Assembly (NCBI RefSeq): GCF_009601025.1
Contig: NZ_WIVE01000007.1
Coordinates: forward strand, 27,770 to 91,769
DNA from: Roseospira navarrensis
GTDB lineage: Bacteria > Pseudomonadota > Alphaproteobacteria > Rhodospirillales > Rhodospirillaceae
Direction: 5' to 3'
DNA: 64,000 nt
In this document: piece by piece, positions 27,882-36,290 of the stretch
Layout: every line of letters begins with the position of its first letter
Position numbering within the stretch: the first letter of the stretch is position 1
Notes under the pieces: model-generated
Seen by the model: the letters and a program-made list of their open reading frames with translations, nothing else
Told to the model about the DNA's origin: nothing
The model's database searches: none
Position numbers and translations under genes: made by a program

Positions 27882-29164
27882 GACGCGGCCTCCAGCCGCA
27901 CGGGCAGGCGCGCCAGCCCGCGCGCATTGAGCCGGTCGAGCCGCCAGTGCTCCGGTCCGTCGGGATCAATGCGGGGGAAGCGCGCCAGCAGTTCGGAGAA
28001 CGCCACCTGCGCTTCCAGCCGGGCCAGCGGCGCGCCGATGCAGAAATGCGCCCCGCCGCCGAAGGTGAAGTGGGCATTGCCGCCGCGACCGATATCGCAG
28101 GCGTGCGGATCAGCGAAGCGGTCGGGATCCCGATTGATGGCGCCGATCAGGCCGATCACGGGCGCGCCGGCGGGAATGACGGTGCCCTCGACCTCGAAGT
28201 CCTCCCGGGCAATGCGCAGGATCATGTTGCCGCCCGGTTCCAGACGCAGGAACTCCTCGACCGCCGGACGCATCAGGCCGGGATCCGCGCGCAGGCGGGC
28301 CATCTGGTCGGGATGGCGCAGCAGCAGCAGCATGCCGTTGCCGATGAGGGTCACCGTCGTTTCGTGCCCGGCGATCAGCATGGACACCAGATTGGTCAGG
28401 GTCTCTTCCTCGTTCAGCGTGCCGGCGTCGTAGGCGCGGATCGCCATGTCCATGAGGCTGTCACAGGGCGCCGCGCGCCGCGCCGCCACCATTTCCCGCA
28501 GAAACGCCTTGAACTCGGTCAGGGCGTCCAGGGCCTCCCGCTTCTGGTCGGGGGTCATCATGATGTCGCCGATCCGGATGAGGGACGCGCTCCAGCGTCC
28601 GATGGTCTCGTCCAGGCTCTCGGGGATGTCGAACAGGGCGCACAGGACCCGCAGCGGCAACGGCCCGGCATAGGCTTCCATGAAATCCACCGACCCGCGG
28701 CGCGGCAGGGCATCCAGCAGGCGGCGCGCCTCCGCCTCCACCAGCGGGACCAGGGCCTTGGTGGGCTGGGCGCGGAAGGCGGGCTCGTAGACGCCGCGCA
28801 TGCGGGCATGATCGGCGCCGTCCATGTTGATCATCTGGGGGTGGAATTCGCTGAACAGCCGGTAGCCCAGGGGGTCGCGGGCACGATAGGCCTCGCTGCA
28901 CCAGCCGTCGGCCCAGTGCCGCGTGTCGCGCCCCATCTGGGGCGCCTTGACGATGCGGGCGAAGGCGGCGTGCCCCAGCACGAAATAGACACCCGACCGT
29001 TGGTCGAAATGGACCGGCCCCAGCGCCTGCAGGCGCGCCAGTTCGGGATAGGGATGGCGCAGGAAACCGGGGTCGGCCAGGGTGGACCACCAGTCGATGT
29101 CGGTGGCGCCCGCCGAGCCGGCGCCGTCCGTCGTGTCCGCGCCGGAGTCCTCAGGGCCTTCCAT
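27878..29164 (-). CDS. Cytochrome P450, probable tailoring oxidase
   Basis: 428 residues, soluble bacterial P450. The I-helix motif AGHETT, the ExxR-containing segment VEEFLRLE, and the haem loop FGGGAHFCIGAP (Cys375) are present. Start ATG 29164 follows a GGGGAGGGACGG ribosome site and lies 13 bp after the FkbM methyltransferase stop, so both are in one transcript with HCS. It likely hydroxylates or otherwise oxidises the polyketide; the exact position cannot be deduced. No ferredoxin or reductase gene is next to it. A methyltransferase-P450 pair can make a methylenedioxy bridge from an O-methyl group, but that is speculation here. Confidence 0.93.
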   Translation of the reverse strand: MEGPEDSGADTTDGAGSAGATDIDWWSTLADPGFLRHPYPELARLQALGPVHFDQRSGVYFVLGHAAFARIVKAPQMGRDTRHWADGWCSEAYRARDPLGYRLFSEFHPQMINMDGADHARMRGVYEPAFRAQPTKALVPLVEAEARRLLDALPRRGSVDFMEAYAGPLPLRVLCALFDIPESLDETIGRWSASLIRIGDIMMTPDQKREALDALTEFKAFLREMVAARRAAPCDSLMDMAIRAYDAGTLNEEETLTNLVSMLIAGHETTVTLIGNGMLLLLRHPDQMARLRADPGLMRPAVEEFLRLEPGGNMILRIAREDFEVEGTVIPAGAPVIGLIGAINRDPDRFADPHACDIGRGGNAHFTFGGGAHFCIGAPLARLEAQVAFSELLARFPRIDPDGPEHWRLDRLNARGLARLPVRLEAAS

Positions 29165-29177
29165 CCGTCCCTCCCCT

Positions 29178-30050
29178 TCAGGCATCCCGCGTGGCGTAGA
29201 CATGGAACACAGGCGCCCCGCCCTGGGACAGGGGATGGCCGCCGATGGTGGCACGATAACCGCGCGCCCTCAGGTCCGCCGCGAGGGCCAGGGTATCGTC
29301 CTCACCCTGATGCGCCTCGACGACAAGTTGCCGGACCTTGGGCCAGTCCTGGTCGGACAGCCCGGCCAGAACGGTCCGCTCGGCCCCCTCGACATCAATC
29401 TTGAGCAGATCAACCCGATCAAGCCCCAGGACGGCGATCTGATTGGACAGGGTATCCACGCGGGCGGTCACGGGCTCGGTCCGGAACAGGTGGTCCAGGA
29501 ACGCGGGATCGTCCCGCGCGGCGTCCGCTCCCGTGTGTTCGATGAGGGCCCGCACGTCGTCCGCGACCCCCTGGCCGGACAGCAGCGCGCGCAGACCATC
29601 GGCCAGCGTGCGCCCCACCTCGGGCCGGGCCGTGGACAGGGCGGCGACCCCGGGAAAATAGTCGAAAACGAGGGTGCCCGGCCGGTCCCACAGTCCCAGA
29701 TTGACAGCCTCGATGGGAGGATCCAGCGCGGCCGCGTTGGCTTCGAGTGCTCGATAGATGGCGGGAATGCACTCAAAGGCAATGATCCGGGCCTGAGGGC
29801 ATTTGTCCCGCAGACGCAGGGCGAACAGGCCGATGTTGGCCCCAATGTCAAGGAAGACGCCGGCCGCCGGCAGGGTCACCCGGTGCGCTGTCAGGTCATC
29901 GGAAAAGATCTCGTGCGCCGCGAACGCCACCTCGTAGGTGTTGACGCACGAGATGGTCCGACCATCCGGCAGCACTGCTGTCTGCAAGGTCACGGCGGTC
30001 CCCCGGCGTCGCAGCACGCCATTCCCGACGCGCACAAACTGACGGCTCAA
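29178..30050 (-). CDS. FkbM-family SAM-dependent methyltransferase
   Basis: 290 residues. Motif I FLDIGANIGLFALRL, the acidic loop IIAFECIPA and the C-terminal LLKIDVEGAERTVL are characteristic of the FkbM family, which methylates hydroxyl groups of polyketides and sugars. The only start giving this length is TTG 30050; a GTG at 30035 is an alternative, and the nearest upstream ATG (30061) is out of frame and stops at once. It heads the minus-strand block FkbM-P450-HCS. O-methylation of the polyketide is the likely role. Confidence 0.88.
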   Translation of the reverse strand: MSRQFVRVGNGVLRRRGTAVTLQTAVLPDGRTISCVNTYEVAFAAHEIFSDDLTAHRVTLPAAGVFLDIGANIGLFALRLRDKCPQARIIAFECIPAIYRALEANAAALDPPIEAVNLGLWDRPGTLVFDYFPGVAALSTARPEVGRTLADGLRALLSGQGVADDVRALIEHTGADAARDDPAFLDHLFRTEPVTARVDTLSNQIAVLGLDRVDLLKIDVEGAERTVLAGLSDQDWPKVRQLVVEAHQGEDDTLALAADLRARGYRATIGGHPLSQGGAPVFHVYATRDA

Positions 30051-30140
30051 CCGTGCCCCATGCCCGAGGGCCGGTCAAGGACGGCCGAGGCAGTGCCGAG
30101 GCCCCCTTGCATCGCTGGCCAACGCCGTCACACTGCATGC

Positions 30141-30971
30141 ATGCGACTTGTGGCGATCAGCGACCTTCATCTGGCGAACGCCGCCAACCGGCAGGCGCTG
30201 GCGGACCTGCCGGCCTTCCCCGGGGACTGGCTCATCCTGGGCGGGGACGTGGCGGAGCGCTTCGCGCACGTCCGGCTTGCCTTCATTGAGGCCTGCCGGC
30301 GCTTTGATCGCGTGCTCTGGGTGCCGGGCAACCACGAACTGTGGTCGGTGCCGGAGATGGACGACGACGCTCCGCCCCTGGCCGGGCAGGCCCGTTACGA
30401 CGCGTTGGTGGCCCTGGCGCGGGCGCATGGGGTCCTGACCCCGGACGACCCCTATCCGGTCTGGGACGGACCGGGCGGGCCGTGCATCGTGGCCCCCCTG
30501 TTCCTGCATTACGACTACAGCTTCCGCGACGCGGGCGTGGCGCGCGAGGATGTCGTCCCCTGGGCGCGGGCGGCGGCATCGGTCTGCGCGGACGAGATGC
30601 TGCTGCGCCCCGATCCGTTCGGCTCCAACGAGGCGTGGTGCGAAGCGCGCCTGCGGCTGACCGAGGACCGCCTGCGGGCGTTGGACCCGGCGCTGCCCAC
30701 GGTCCTGGTCAACCACTACCCTTTGCGGCGCGACCTGATCCACATTCCCCGGGTGCCCCGTTTCACGCCCTGGTGCGGCACGCGCCGGACGGAGGACTGG
30801 CACCGTCGGTTCAACGCGGCGGTCGTGGTCAGCGGGCATCTGCACACGCGCCGCACCGACTGGCGCGACGGCACCCGGTTCGAGGAGGTCTCGCTCGGCT
30901 ATCCCCGCCAGTGGGACCCGGCGCGCGGCATGGCGGCCTATCTGAGAGAGATCCTGCCGGGGCCGGGCTGA
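30141..30971 (+). CDS. Calcineurin-like metallophosphoesterase, PptH-like
   Basis: 276 residues. Metal ligands are in SDLHL (7-11), GGDVAE, GNHELW and SGHLHTRR. Sequence features such as LTPDDPYPVWDGPGGP, WCEAR, and FEEVSLGYPRQW recall the actinobacterial metallophosphoesterases encoded next to phosphopantetheinyl transferases, including mycobacterial PptH, which removes phosphopantetheine from carrier proteins. Here too the convergent neighbour is an Sfp-type transferase. I therefore infer holo-ACP hydrolase activity. Start ATG 30141 is the first Met before the first metal motif. Alternative: a phosphatase acting on the product, as known for calyculin, but no kinase is seen nearby. Confidence 0.85.
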   Translation: MRLVAISDLHLANAANRQALADLPAFPGDWLILGGDVAERFAHVRLAFIEACRRFDRVLWVPGNHELWSVPEMDDDAPPLAGQARYDALVALARAHGVLTPDDPYPVWDGPGGPCIVAPLFLHYDYSFRDAGVAREDVVPWARAAASVCADEMLLRPDPFGSNEAWCEARLRLTEDRLRALDPALPTVLVNHYPLRRDLIHIPRVPRFTPWCGTRRTEDWHRRFNAAVVVSGHLHTRRTDWRDGTRFEEVSLGYPRQWDPARGMAAYLREILPGPG

Positions 30972-30985
30972 TCATACCTGCGGCA

Positions 30986-31089
30986 CCGGCCCTCTCCCCC
31001 ACCCGGCCACCCATAGGATACTCTCGTGGGTGGCCGGGTGGGGGAGAGGGCCGGCCACGGACTTCAACGATCTTCGTCAGAAGCCGTTG
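30986..31089. repeat. Dispersed intergenic element with a perfect 28-bp inverted repeat, copy 1
   Basis: Arms 30986-31013 and 31027-31054 are perfect reverse complements, with a 13-base loop. About 35 bp beyond the right arm is also shared with the copy at 56314-56416 (cttcaacg, tcgtcag, gccgttg). It lies between the convergent phosphoesterase and phosphopantetheinyl transferase genes and could act as a two-way terminator. Confidence 0.85.
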
Positions 31090-31097
31090 GGATACCC

Positions 31098-31907
31098 TCA
31101 GGAGGCGAGCGCCAGCACATCGGCAAGGGACGCCGCGGCCGCATCCACGCGCAGCCGGTCCGGCGTCTCGCAGCGCACGGCCAGGGCCATCCGGTGGTCG
31201 GGGCCGGGATCGAGCCGCCGGACCAGCCAGCGGTCGGCGGTGTCCCTGCCGTGTGCGAACCGCAGCGACAGGGGGTCCAGCGTGAAGGCGAAGGAGTCGA
31301 GGGCCTGCGACAACCCGGTGCCCACCGCCTTGACGACGGCCTCCTTCAGCGTCCAGAGGGCCAGGAAGGTGTCCAGACGCGCGACCTCCGGGGCCGCGCG
31401 CACGGCCGCCGCCTCGGACGGCGCGAAGAAGGGGTCCACCAGGTCGAGGCTCGAGGCGGGACGCCCGGCCCACTCCACGTCGAGGCCCACATCATGGTCC
31501 ACCGCCAGCGCGACGGCCGCCAGCCCCCGCGTGTGCGACAGGTTGAGACGCAGACGCGGACACCCCGGCGGGCACACCGCCTCCGGCTTGCCCTGCGCGC
31601 CCTCGGTGAAGCGCCACGCCGACGGCGCCGGGGCGCCCCCGGCGGCCACGGTCAGCACGGCGCGGGCCAGGGCATGAGCCAGCGTGAAGACACGGCGGTC
31701 GTGCTCGAAGTGAAACCGCCCGGCGCGGTCGCGTTCGGCCTCGTCCAGCAGGGCGGCGAGCTGCGGCCACTGATGCGCGGCCACCGCCGCCACGGGCAGC
31801 CAGCGCACCCGGACCACGTCGCGCGCGGCGGCCGGGTTGTGGACTCCGGTCCGGTCGTGCCAGAACAGCCGTCGCTCAGCCAGGGTCTCGCTTGGGGATT
31901 TCCGCAT
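31098..31907 (-). CDS. Sfp-type 4'-phosphopantetheinyl transferase
   Basis: Up to 269 residues. It transfers phosphopantetheine from CoA to the Ser of carrier domains. Motifs: LNLSHTRGLAAVAL, VGLDVEW with the Mg ligands, and WTLKEAVVKAVGTGL. It should activate the many ACPs of this cluster. If ATG 31907 is used, its start codon shares bases with the start codon of the divergent acyl hydrolase (CATG). A GTG about 30 codons further in, before VRVRWLPV, is a plausible alternative and would leave room for promoters. It converges on a PptH-like phosphoesterase, which may perform the reverse reaction. Confidence 0.92.
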   Translation of the reverse strand: MRKSPSETLAERRLFWHDRTGVHNPAAARDVVRVRWLPVAAVAAHQWPQLAALLDEAERDRAGRFHFEHDRRVFTLAHALARAVLTVAAGGAPAPSAWRFTEGAQGKPEAVCPPGCPRLRLNLSHTRGLAAVALAVDHDVGLDVEWAGRPASSLDLVDPFFAPSEAAAVRAAPEVARLDTFLALWTLKEAVVKAVGTGLSQALDSFAFTLDPLSLRFAHGRDTADRWLVRRLDPGPDHRMALAVRCETPDRLRVDAAAASLADVLALAS

Positions 31908-32880
31908 GCCGCCCGCTCCATCCTCCCTGCCCGTCGTCTTCTGCTTCGCCGGACAGGGCGCGCAATACTACCACATGGGCGCGGACCTGCTGGAGCACGA
32001 GCCGGTGTTCCGGCAGTGGATGCGCATCGGCGACCAACTGGTCCGCGAGCGCCACGGGATTTCCCTGCTGCAGGCCACATACGACCCGGACCGGCGGCTG
32101 AGCGACCCCTTCGACCGGCTGGCGGTCACGCACCCCGCGCTGTTCCTGGTGCAATACGCCGCCGCCAAGCTGATGCAGCACCACGGTGTGCGCCCCGACA
32201 TGCTGCTGGGCGTGAGCCTGGGGGAGTTCTGCGGCATGGCCGTGTCCGGCATGGTCTCGTTCGAAACCATGCTGGGCGCCATCGCCGACAAGCCCCCCCT
32301 GTTCGCCCGCACATGCCCCCCGGGCGGGCTGATCGCGGTGCTGGCCCCGCCCGAGGTCCAGGCGGACAGCGCCGTCCTGGCGGCGCGGACCGAACTGGTC
32401 GGCGTGAGCGCGGATCGGCATATCACGCTGGCCGCACTCGCAGAGGACCTGCCCGCGGTGGAAGACGAGTTGAGGCGGCGCGACCTGATCTTCCAGCGCC
32501 TGCCGGTGCCCCATCCGTTCCACTCCCGCTGGATCGACGGCGCCGAGGCCGCCCTTCGCGCCGACCTGGACCCGCCCCGCGAAACGGGATTCTGGCCGGT
32601 CTGGTCGTGCCGTGCGGTGGCGCCGATCGACACGCGGACCCCGGACCTGGCCTGGCGCATCGTGCGCGACCCGATGAAGGTCCGGGCCACGGTCAAGGCC
32701 CTGGAGGATGCCGGCGGGGCCCGGTACGTGGACATCAGCCCCTCGGGGACCTTCGCCGCCCTGATCCGGCAGACGTTGGCCCGGGAGTCGCCGTCGCGCG
32801 TGTGGCCGGTGCTGTCGCCCACCGGCGGCAACCTCAAGCGCCTGCGCCACGTTCTGGACGCGCTGGCCCCCACGGCATGA
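31906..32880 (+). CDS. AT-like acyl hydrolase, PedC type (proofreading)
   Basis: 324 residues with the AT fold: FCFAGQGAQYYHMG at the start, nucleophile Ser104 in LGVSLGEF, His in VPHPFHSRW. Two changes set it apart from malonyl ATs: GHS is GVS, and the Arg that binds the malonyl carboxylate is replaced (AIADKPPLF). This fits the PedC-type acyl hydrolases of trans-AT clusters that clear stalled acyl groups from ACPs. Start ATG 31906 has GGGGA upstream. It is divergent from the phosphopantetheinyl transferase. Specialised acyl transfer cannot be excluded. Confidence 0.85.
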   Translation: MPPAPSSLPVVFCFAGQGAQYYHMGADLLEHEPVFRQWMRIGDQLVRERHGISLLQATYDPDRRLSDPFDRLAVTHPALFLVQYAAAKLMQHHGVRPDMLLGVSLGEFCGMAVSGMVSFETMLGAIADKPPLFARTCPPGGLIAVLAPPEVQADSAVLAARTELVGVSADRHITLAALAEDLPAVEDELRRRDLIFQRLPVPHPFHSRWIDGAEAALRADLDPPRETGFWPVWSCRAVAPIDTRTPDLAWRIVRDPMKVRATVKALEDAGGARYVDISPSGTFAALIRQTLARESPSRVWPVLSPTGGNLKRLRHVLDALAPTA

Positions 32881-33022
32881 GGCGGGTCTCCGCGACCGAG
32901 ACCGATCCGGAAGCCGAACGGACCTTTCATTGCCGGGGAAACCGCGATACGGTCGGGATTGTGAGTTGGAATCCCTCAAGGTCCTCCGGTGGTTTCTCCG
33001 CGCCACGGCTCCGGGAACCGCC

Positions 33023-33070
33023 CCTGCCGGAACAGCACCCTGCCGGAACAGCACCCTGCCGGAACAGCAC
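33023..33070 (+). repeat. Three perfect 16-bp tandem repeats in a 5' untranslated region
   Basis: cctgccggaacagcac is repeated three times without mismatch, ending directly at the AAGGAG ribosome site of the DUF697-type gene. It could be an operator array, a protein-binding site in the RNA, or slippage-prone spacer sequence. Confidence 0.9.
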
Positions 33071-33085
33071 AAGGAGACGACAGAG

Positions 33086-33640
33086 ATGGTGAAATCGGAC
33101 TCAGTCGCGGATGACGACGCCGGTGCGGCCCCCGGAGCGGACCCGGAGAAGACGACCCGGGCGCTCTCCGCCGAGAACATGATCAAGAGCTATGTCATCG
33201 CCTCCGTGGCGGCGGGCAGCGTGCCGGTGCCGCTGTTCGACATCGCCGCCGTGGCCGGCATCCAGTTGCGCATGATCCAGAAGCTGTCCCACCTGTACGG
33301 CAAAGAGTTCTCGGAACATGCGGCCCGCAACATCATCTCCGCCCTGGCGGGGGGCGTGGTCAGCTACGGCGGCGGCTATGTTCTGGCGGCCAGTGCCTTC
33401 AAGCTGATCCCCGGCATCGGCTGGATGGTCGGCATGGCCTCGCTTCCCATCGTCTCCGGGGCGACCACCTACGCGGTGGGCCGGGTCATGGTGAACCACT
33501 TCGAGGGCGGCGGCTCGCTGTTCGACCTCAGCGCGGACGACGTGCGGGCGTTCTACGAGGAGCAGTTCCGCAAGGGCAAGGAGGTGGCCGCCGGCTTGAA
33601 GGGCGCCGCCAGCGGCAAGGGCGGGTCCGAGGCCGCCTGA
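33086..33640 (+). CDS. DUF697/YcjF-type membrane-associated protein
   Basis: 184 residues. After a charged N-terminus, residues 32-140 hold two hydrophobic, Gly/Ala-rich segments (IASVAAGSVPVPLFDIAAVAG and ALAGGVVSYGGGYVLAASAF) typical of the DUF697 family, which often accompanies GTPase-like proteins. No function is established. Start ATG 33086 is set by AAGGAG 9 bp upstream. No GTPase gene is next to it, and it does not look like a PKS cluster component. Confidence 0.8.
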   Translation: MVKSDSVADDDAGAAPGADPEKTTRALSAENMIKSYVIASVAAGSVPVPLFDIAAVAGIQLRMIQKLSHLYGKEFSEHAARNIISALAGGVVSYGGGYVLAASAFKLIPGIGWMVGMASLPIVSGATTYAVGRVMVNHFEGGGSLFDLSADDVRAFYEEQFRKGKEVAAGLKGAASGKGGSEAA

Positions 33641-33803
33641 TACCGCGCGACGAGGATGACGCCTTCGACACAGTCGGTGACGCCGGGCGGGAGTTGCATG
33701 CACTCCCGCCCGGACCGTTTTCATCCCCACGCAAGGGGCAAAACGGTCCGCGGCGGCGCGCTGCATTGGCGTCCGAGCCCGCCCGGCGCAGCGCCAACCG
33801 ATC

Positions 33804-34004
33804 CTATTTCCGCGAGGGACGCCGGGCCACGGTCGGGCGGTCGTCCGACGCCAGCAGCACGATGAACCCCACCAGCGGCGAGAAGATCAGGGCGACCAGG
33901 AAGTTGCCGAACAAGCCGAACTTCTTGTCCCGACCCAGCAGGCCGACGACCCAGCTCAGACCGATCCAGAGCAGGAAAGTCCAGGGGTTTATCAGGTAGG
34001 GCAT
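33804..34004 (-). CDS. Small inner-membrane protein with two membrane segments
   Basis: 66 residues. Two hydrophobic helices (about 7-23 and 32-52) flank a basic loop GRDKKFGLFGN. It has a GAGAGG ribosome site and starts 13 bp after the stop of the binding-protein gene, so it is the last gene of the transporter operon 39601-33804. I do not recognise a specific family. Confidence 0.75.
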   Translation of the reverse strand: MPYLINPWTFLLWIGLSWVVGLLGRDKKFGLFGNFLVALIFSPLVGFIVLLASDDRPTVARRPSRK

Positions 34005-34017
34005 CGAACCTCTCCCG

Positions 34018-35349
34018 TCATTTCAGGTCGGGGGCGGGGGGCGGCCCCACGAGCACCTGCCAGTCCAGCGGCTTTCTGTAACGTGCCACGGTCTCGAACC
34101 GGGTGCCGTCGTGGCGGACGACGAAGACGTCGGTGTCCGTCACCAGACCGCTGGCATCGAACACCAGGCGCCCCGTCACACCCTCGAACGGTCGATCGTA
34201 CCGCATGATCCGAAGGGTGTCGGACAGTTTTCCGGCCTCGATCTCGCCGGTCCGCTCTGCGGCCTCCGCGAGCAGCTTGACGGCATCGTACCCGATCGCC
34301 CCCACCTGATCCGGCTCAACCCCGAACTGCTCTTGGAACGCCGTCCTGAACGTCTCGGCAGCCGGCTGCTGGCTGTCGCCGTCATAGATCGAGGCGCCAA
34401 CGACGTCCTTCATGGCGGCACGGTCCACCCGGTTGAGGATCAGATTGGAAAACAGGTACTCCGGCCCCAGGATCGGCATGCTCACCCCCAGGCCGCGGGC
34501 CGTATTGATGAAGGTCGCGGTGTCATCGACCGAGGACGCGGTCAGGAAGATGGCATCGATGTCGCTCGGCCGGAACAGTTCGTTGTCGAGCAGGAACAGC
34601 ACCAGCCGCTCGACGGAGCGCTGGTGGCTGGTGATCGAGCCATCGAACAGAACGGTGCCCTGGTTCAGCGCGACCCAGTTGCGGAAGAAGGAGACCATCT
34701 CGGACCCATAGCCGGTGTCGTCGGCCAGCAGAACGAACCGGCGGTGCCCCTGAAGCAACGCGTAATGGGCCATCACGGCCGCGATGTCGGCGTTGCTGGG
34801 CTGCAGGGCGAAGACGGTGTCGAACCCGTGGCGCGTCAGCGACGAGGCCGTGGCATGGCTGGCCAGGAACAGGATGTCGTTCTCCTCGTAGAGGCCGCTG
34901 GCGGGGATCGCCGTGGCCGAGGAGACATGGCCCACCACGGCCAGCAGGTCCCGCTTCTTCGCAATCGCGCTGGCCAGCCGCATTGAATCGGCGACCACGC
35001 GTTGCAGTTCCGTGTGCTCGTCGTAGGCATCCTCGGTGGCGTGGACCAGCGCCAGCGGCCGCCCGGAGATGCCGCCGCCCCGGTTCACCTCGCTGGCGGC
35101 GAGCCGCGCGCCCTCCATGAACTGGTCGGTGTGCGCGGGGGGCTCGACCAGCACGATCCGGATGGCCTCCGCCCCGGCGGGACCCCGGTCCGCGAGGCCG
35201 ACCTCGGAAAAGGTGAAGTCCGGCCTGAAGACGCTGATCGCCCACCCGAGCAGGAGCAGCGCGACCGCCGGCACCAGACGCCGCCGTCTGGCCCGCACGC
35301 GGTTCCGCTGCGATGCGCTCCGGGACGGATCGGGGGGCTGCGCGCGCAC
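34018..35349 (-). CDS. ABC-type branched-chain amino-acid-like binding protein, membrane anchored
   Basis: 443 residues. A basic N-terminus and one hydrophobic segment (about 25-43) without a clear cleavage site suggest an anchored periplasmic protein. The remainder is a type-I periplasmic-binding fold of the Leu/Ile/Val family (IRIVLVEPPAHTDQFMEGARLAASEVN, VVGHVSSATAIPASGLYEEN, DDTGYGSEM). Start is GTG 35349 with GGAGGA in front. It sits in an operon with two exporter-type ABC proteins and an SPFH protein and no LivHM-type permease, so it may be a sensor or scaffold subunit rather than an importer component. Confidence 0.85.
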   Translation of the reverse strand: MRAQPPDPSRSASQRNRVRARRRRLVPAVALLLLGWAISVFRPDFTFSEVGLADRGPAGAEAIRIVLVEPPAHTDQFMEGARLAASEVNRGGGISGRPLALVHATEDAYDEHTELQRVVADSMRLASAIAKKRDLLAVVGHVSSATAIPASGLYEENDILFLASHATASSLTRHGFDTVFALQPSNADIAAVMAHYALLQGHRRFVLLADDTGYGSEMVSFFRNWVALNQGTVLFDGSITSHQRSVERLVLFLLDNELFRPSDIDAIFLTASSVDDTATFINTARGLGVSMPILGPEYLFSNLILNRVDRAAMKDVVGASIYDGDSQQPAAETFRTAFQEQFGVEPDQVGAIGYDAVKLLAEAAERTGEIEAGKLSDTLRIMRYDRPFEGVTGRLVFDASGLVTDTDVFVVRHDGTRFETVARYRKPLDWQVLVGPPPAPDLK

Positions 35350-35360
35350 GGCGATCCTCC

Positions 35361-36260
35361 TTATCGGTCACTGCCGAGGATCAGCGGCATACCGCTTTCC
35401 CCGGCGCCGATCACGACGGTCTTGGCGTTCGGCGAGGTGGCCAGTTCGCGCGTGGCCTGGATCCCCTGCCAGCGCAACAGGTCGGCCGTCAGGCTCCGCT
35501 TGATGATGTCCTGATAGGCCTTGATGCCGCCGGCCTCGATGGCCTTGCGCTGCGCCTCCTGATCCGCGATCTGCAGGCGGAACTCGTAGGCCTTGAGCTC
35601 CTCCTTCAGGGTCAGCTTGCGCTCGATGGCGTCGCGCACCATCGGCGGCAGGTTGACCGCGCGCAACAGCACATCGTCGATCAGGATGTAACGGTCCTCG
35701 ACGCTCGTCAGACTGCTGATGACGATGGATTCGAGAAAGCCGCGCTTGCTGGTGTAGACCTCTTCCGGCCCGTACTGACCGACGGCCTTACGCAGCACGG
35801 CCTCGGTTTCCGGGAACACGACCTTGTTCAGGTAGTCCGGGCCGACGGTGACGTGCAGGCGGGGCAGCAGGCGGACATCCGGGCGGTAGCGGATGGCGAC
35901 CTTCAGGTCCACGGGCAGGCCGGTGTTGGTCAGCAGAAGATAGGACCGCTCCTGCGTCTGGAGGCGCACATTGTAGACGTACATCCGGTCCCAGGGCCAG
36001 ATCAGGTGCAGCCCCTCGTCGTAGATCGTGTCCATTTCGGTGCCGCTGACCCAGCGATACAGCACGCCGGATTCCCCCGAGTGGATGGTGATGACCACCC
36101 GGTCCCACAGCAGGATCATGAGAATGGCGAAAGCCAGCGCAACCAGGGTCACCCAGACGGTGTATCGCCCCTGACGCCGCCTCCGGAGGATCGCCCGATA
36201 CCCGTCGTCGTCATCGTCATCCCTGTCGGCGACGTTTTCAGGCGGATGTGCGACGCCCAT
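35361..36260 (-). CDS. SPFH/prohibitin-domain membrane protein
   Basis: 299 residues. An acidic, then basic cytoplasmic N-terminus precedes one membrane helix (about 35-55); an SPFH domain follows (VITIHSGESGVLYRW, DEGLHLIWPWDRMYVYNVRLQ) with a C-terminal charged helical region (KLTLKEELKAYEFRLQIADQEAQRKAIEAGG is the recognisable stretch, at about 225-255). Such proteins form ring-like assemblies in the membrane. Ends with TAA 11 bp before the binding-protein start. Association with the neighbouring ABC exporters is inferred from the operon. Confidence 0.88.
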   Translation of the reverse strand: MGVAHPPENVADRDDDDDDGYRAILRRRRQGRYTVWVTLVALAFAILMILLWDRVVITIHSGESGVLYRWVSGTEMDTIYDEGLHLIWPWDRMYVYNVRLQTQERSYLLLTNTGLPVDLKVAIRYRPDVRLLPRLHVTVGPDYLNKVVFPETEAVLRKAVGQYGPEEVYTSKRGFLESIVISSLTSVEDRYILIDDVLLRAVNLPPMVRDAIERKLTLKEELKAYEFRLQIADQEAQRKAIEAGGIKAYQDIIKRSLTADLLRWQGIQATRELATSPNAKTVVIGAGESGMPLILGSDR

Positions 36261-36290
36261 CGCGACCTCAACTCCGTGCTGGGGGCATGA

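Noticed and set aside
30141..30971. Calyculin-type self-resistance phosphatase
   Set aside because: No phosphotransferase gene is nearby and the similarity and PPTase pairing favour a PptH-like role; kept only as an alternative.
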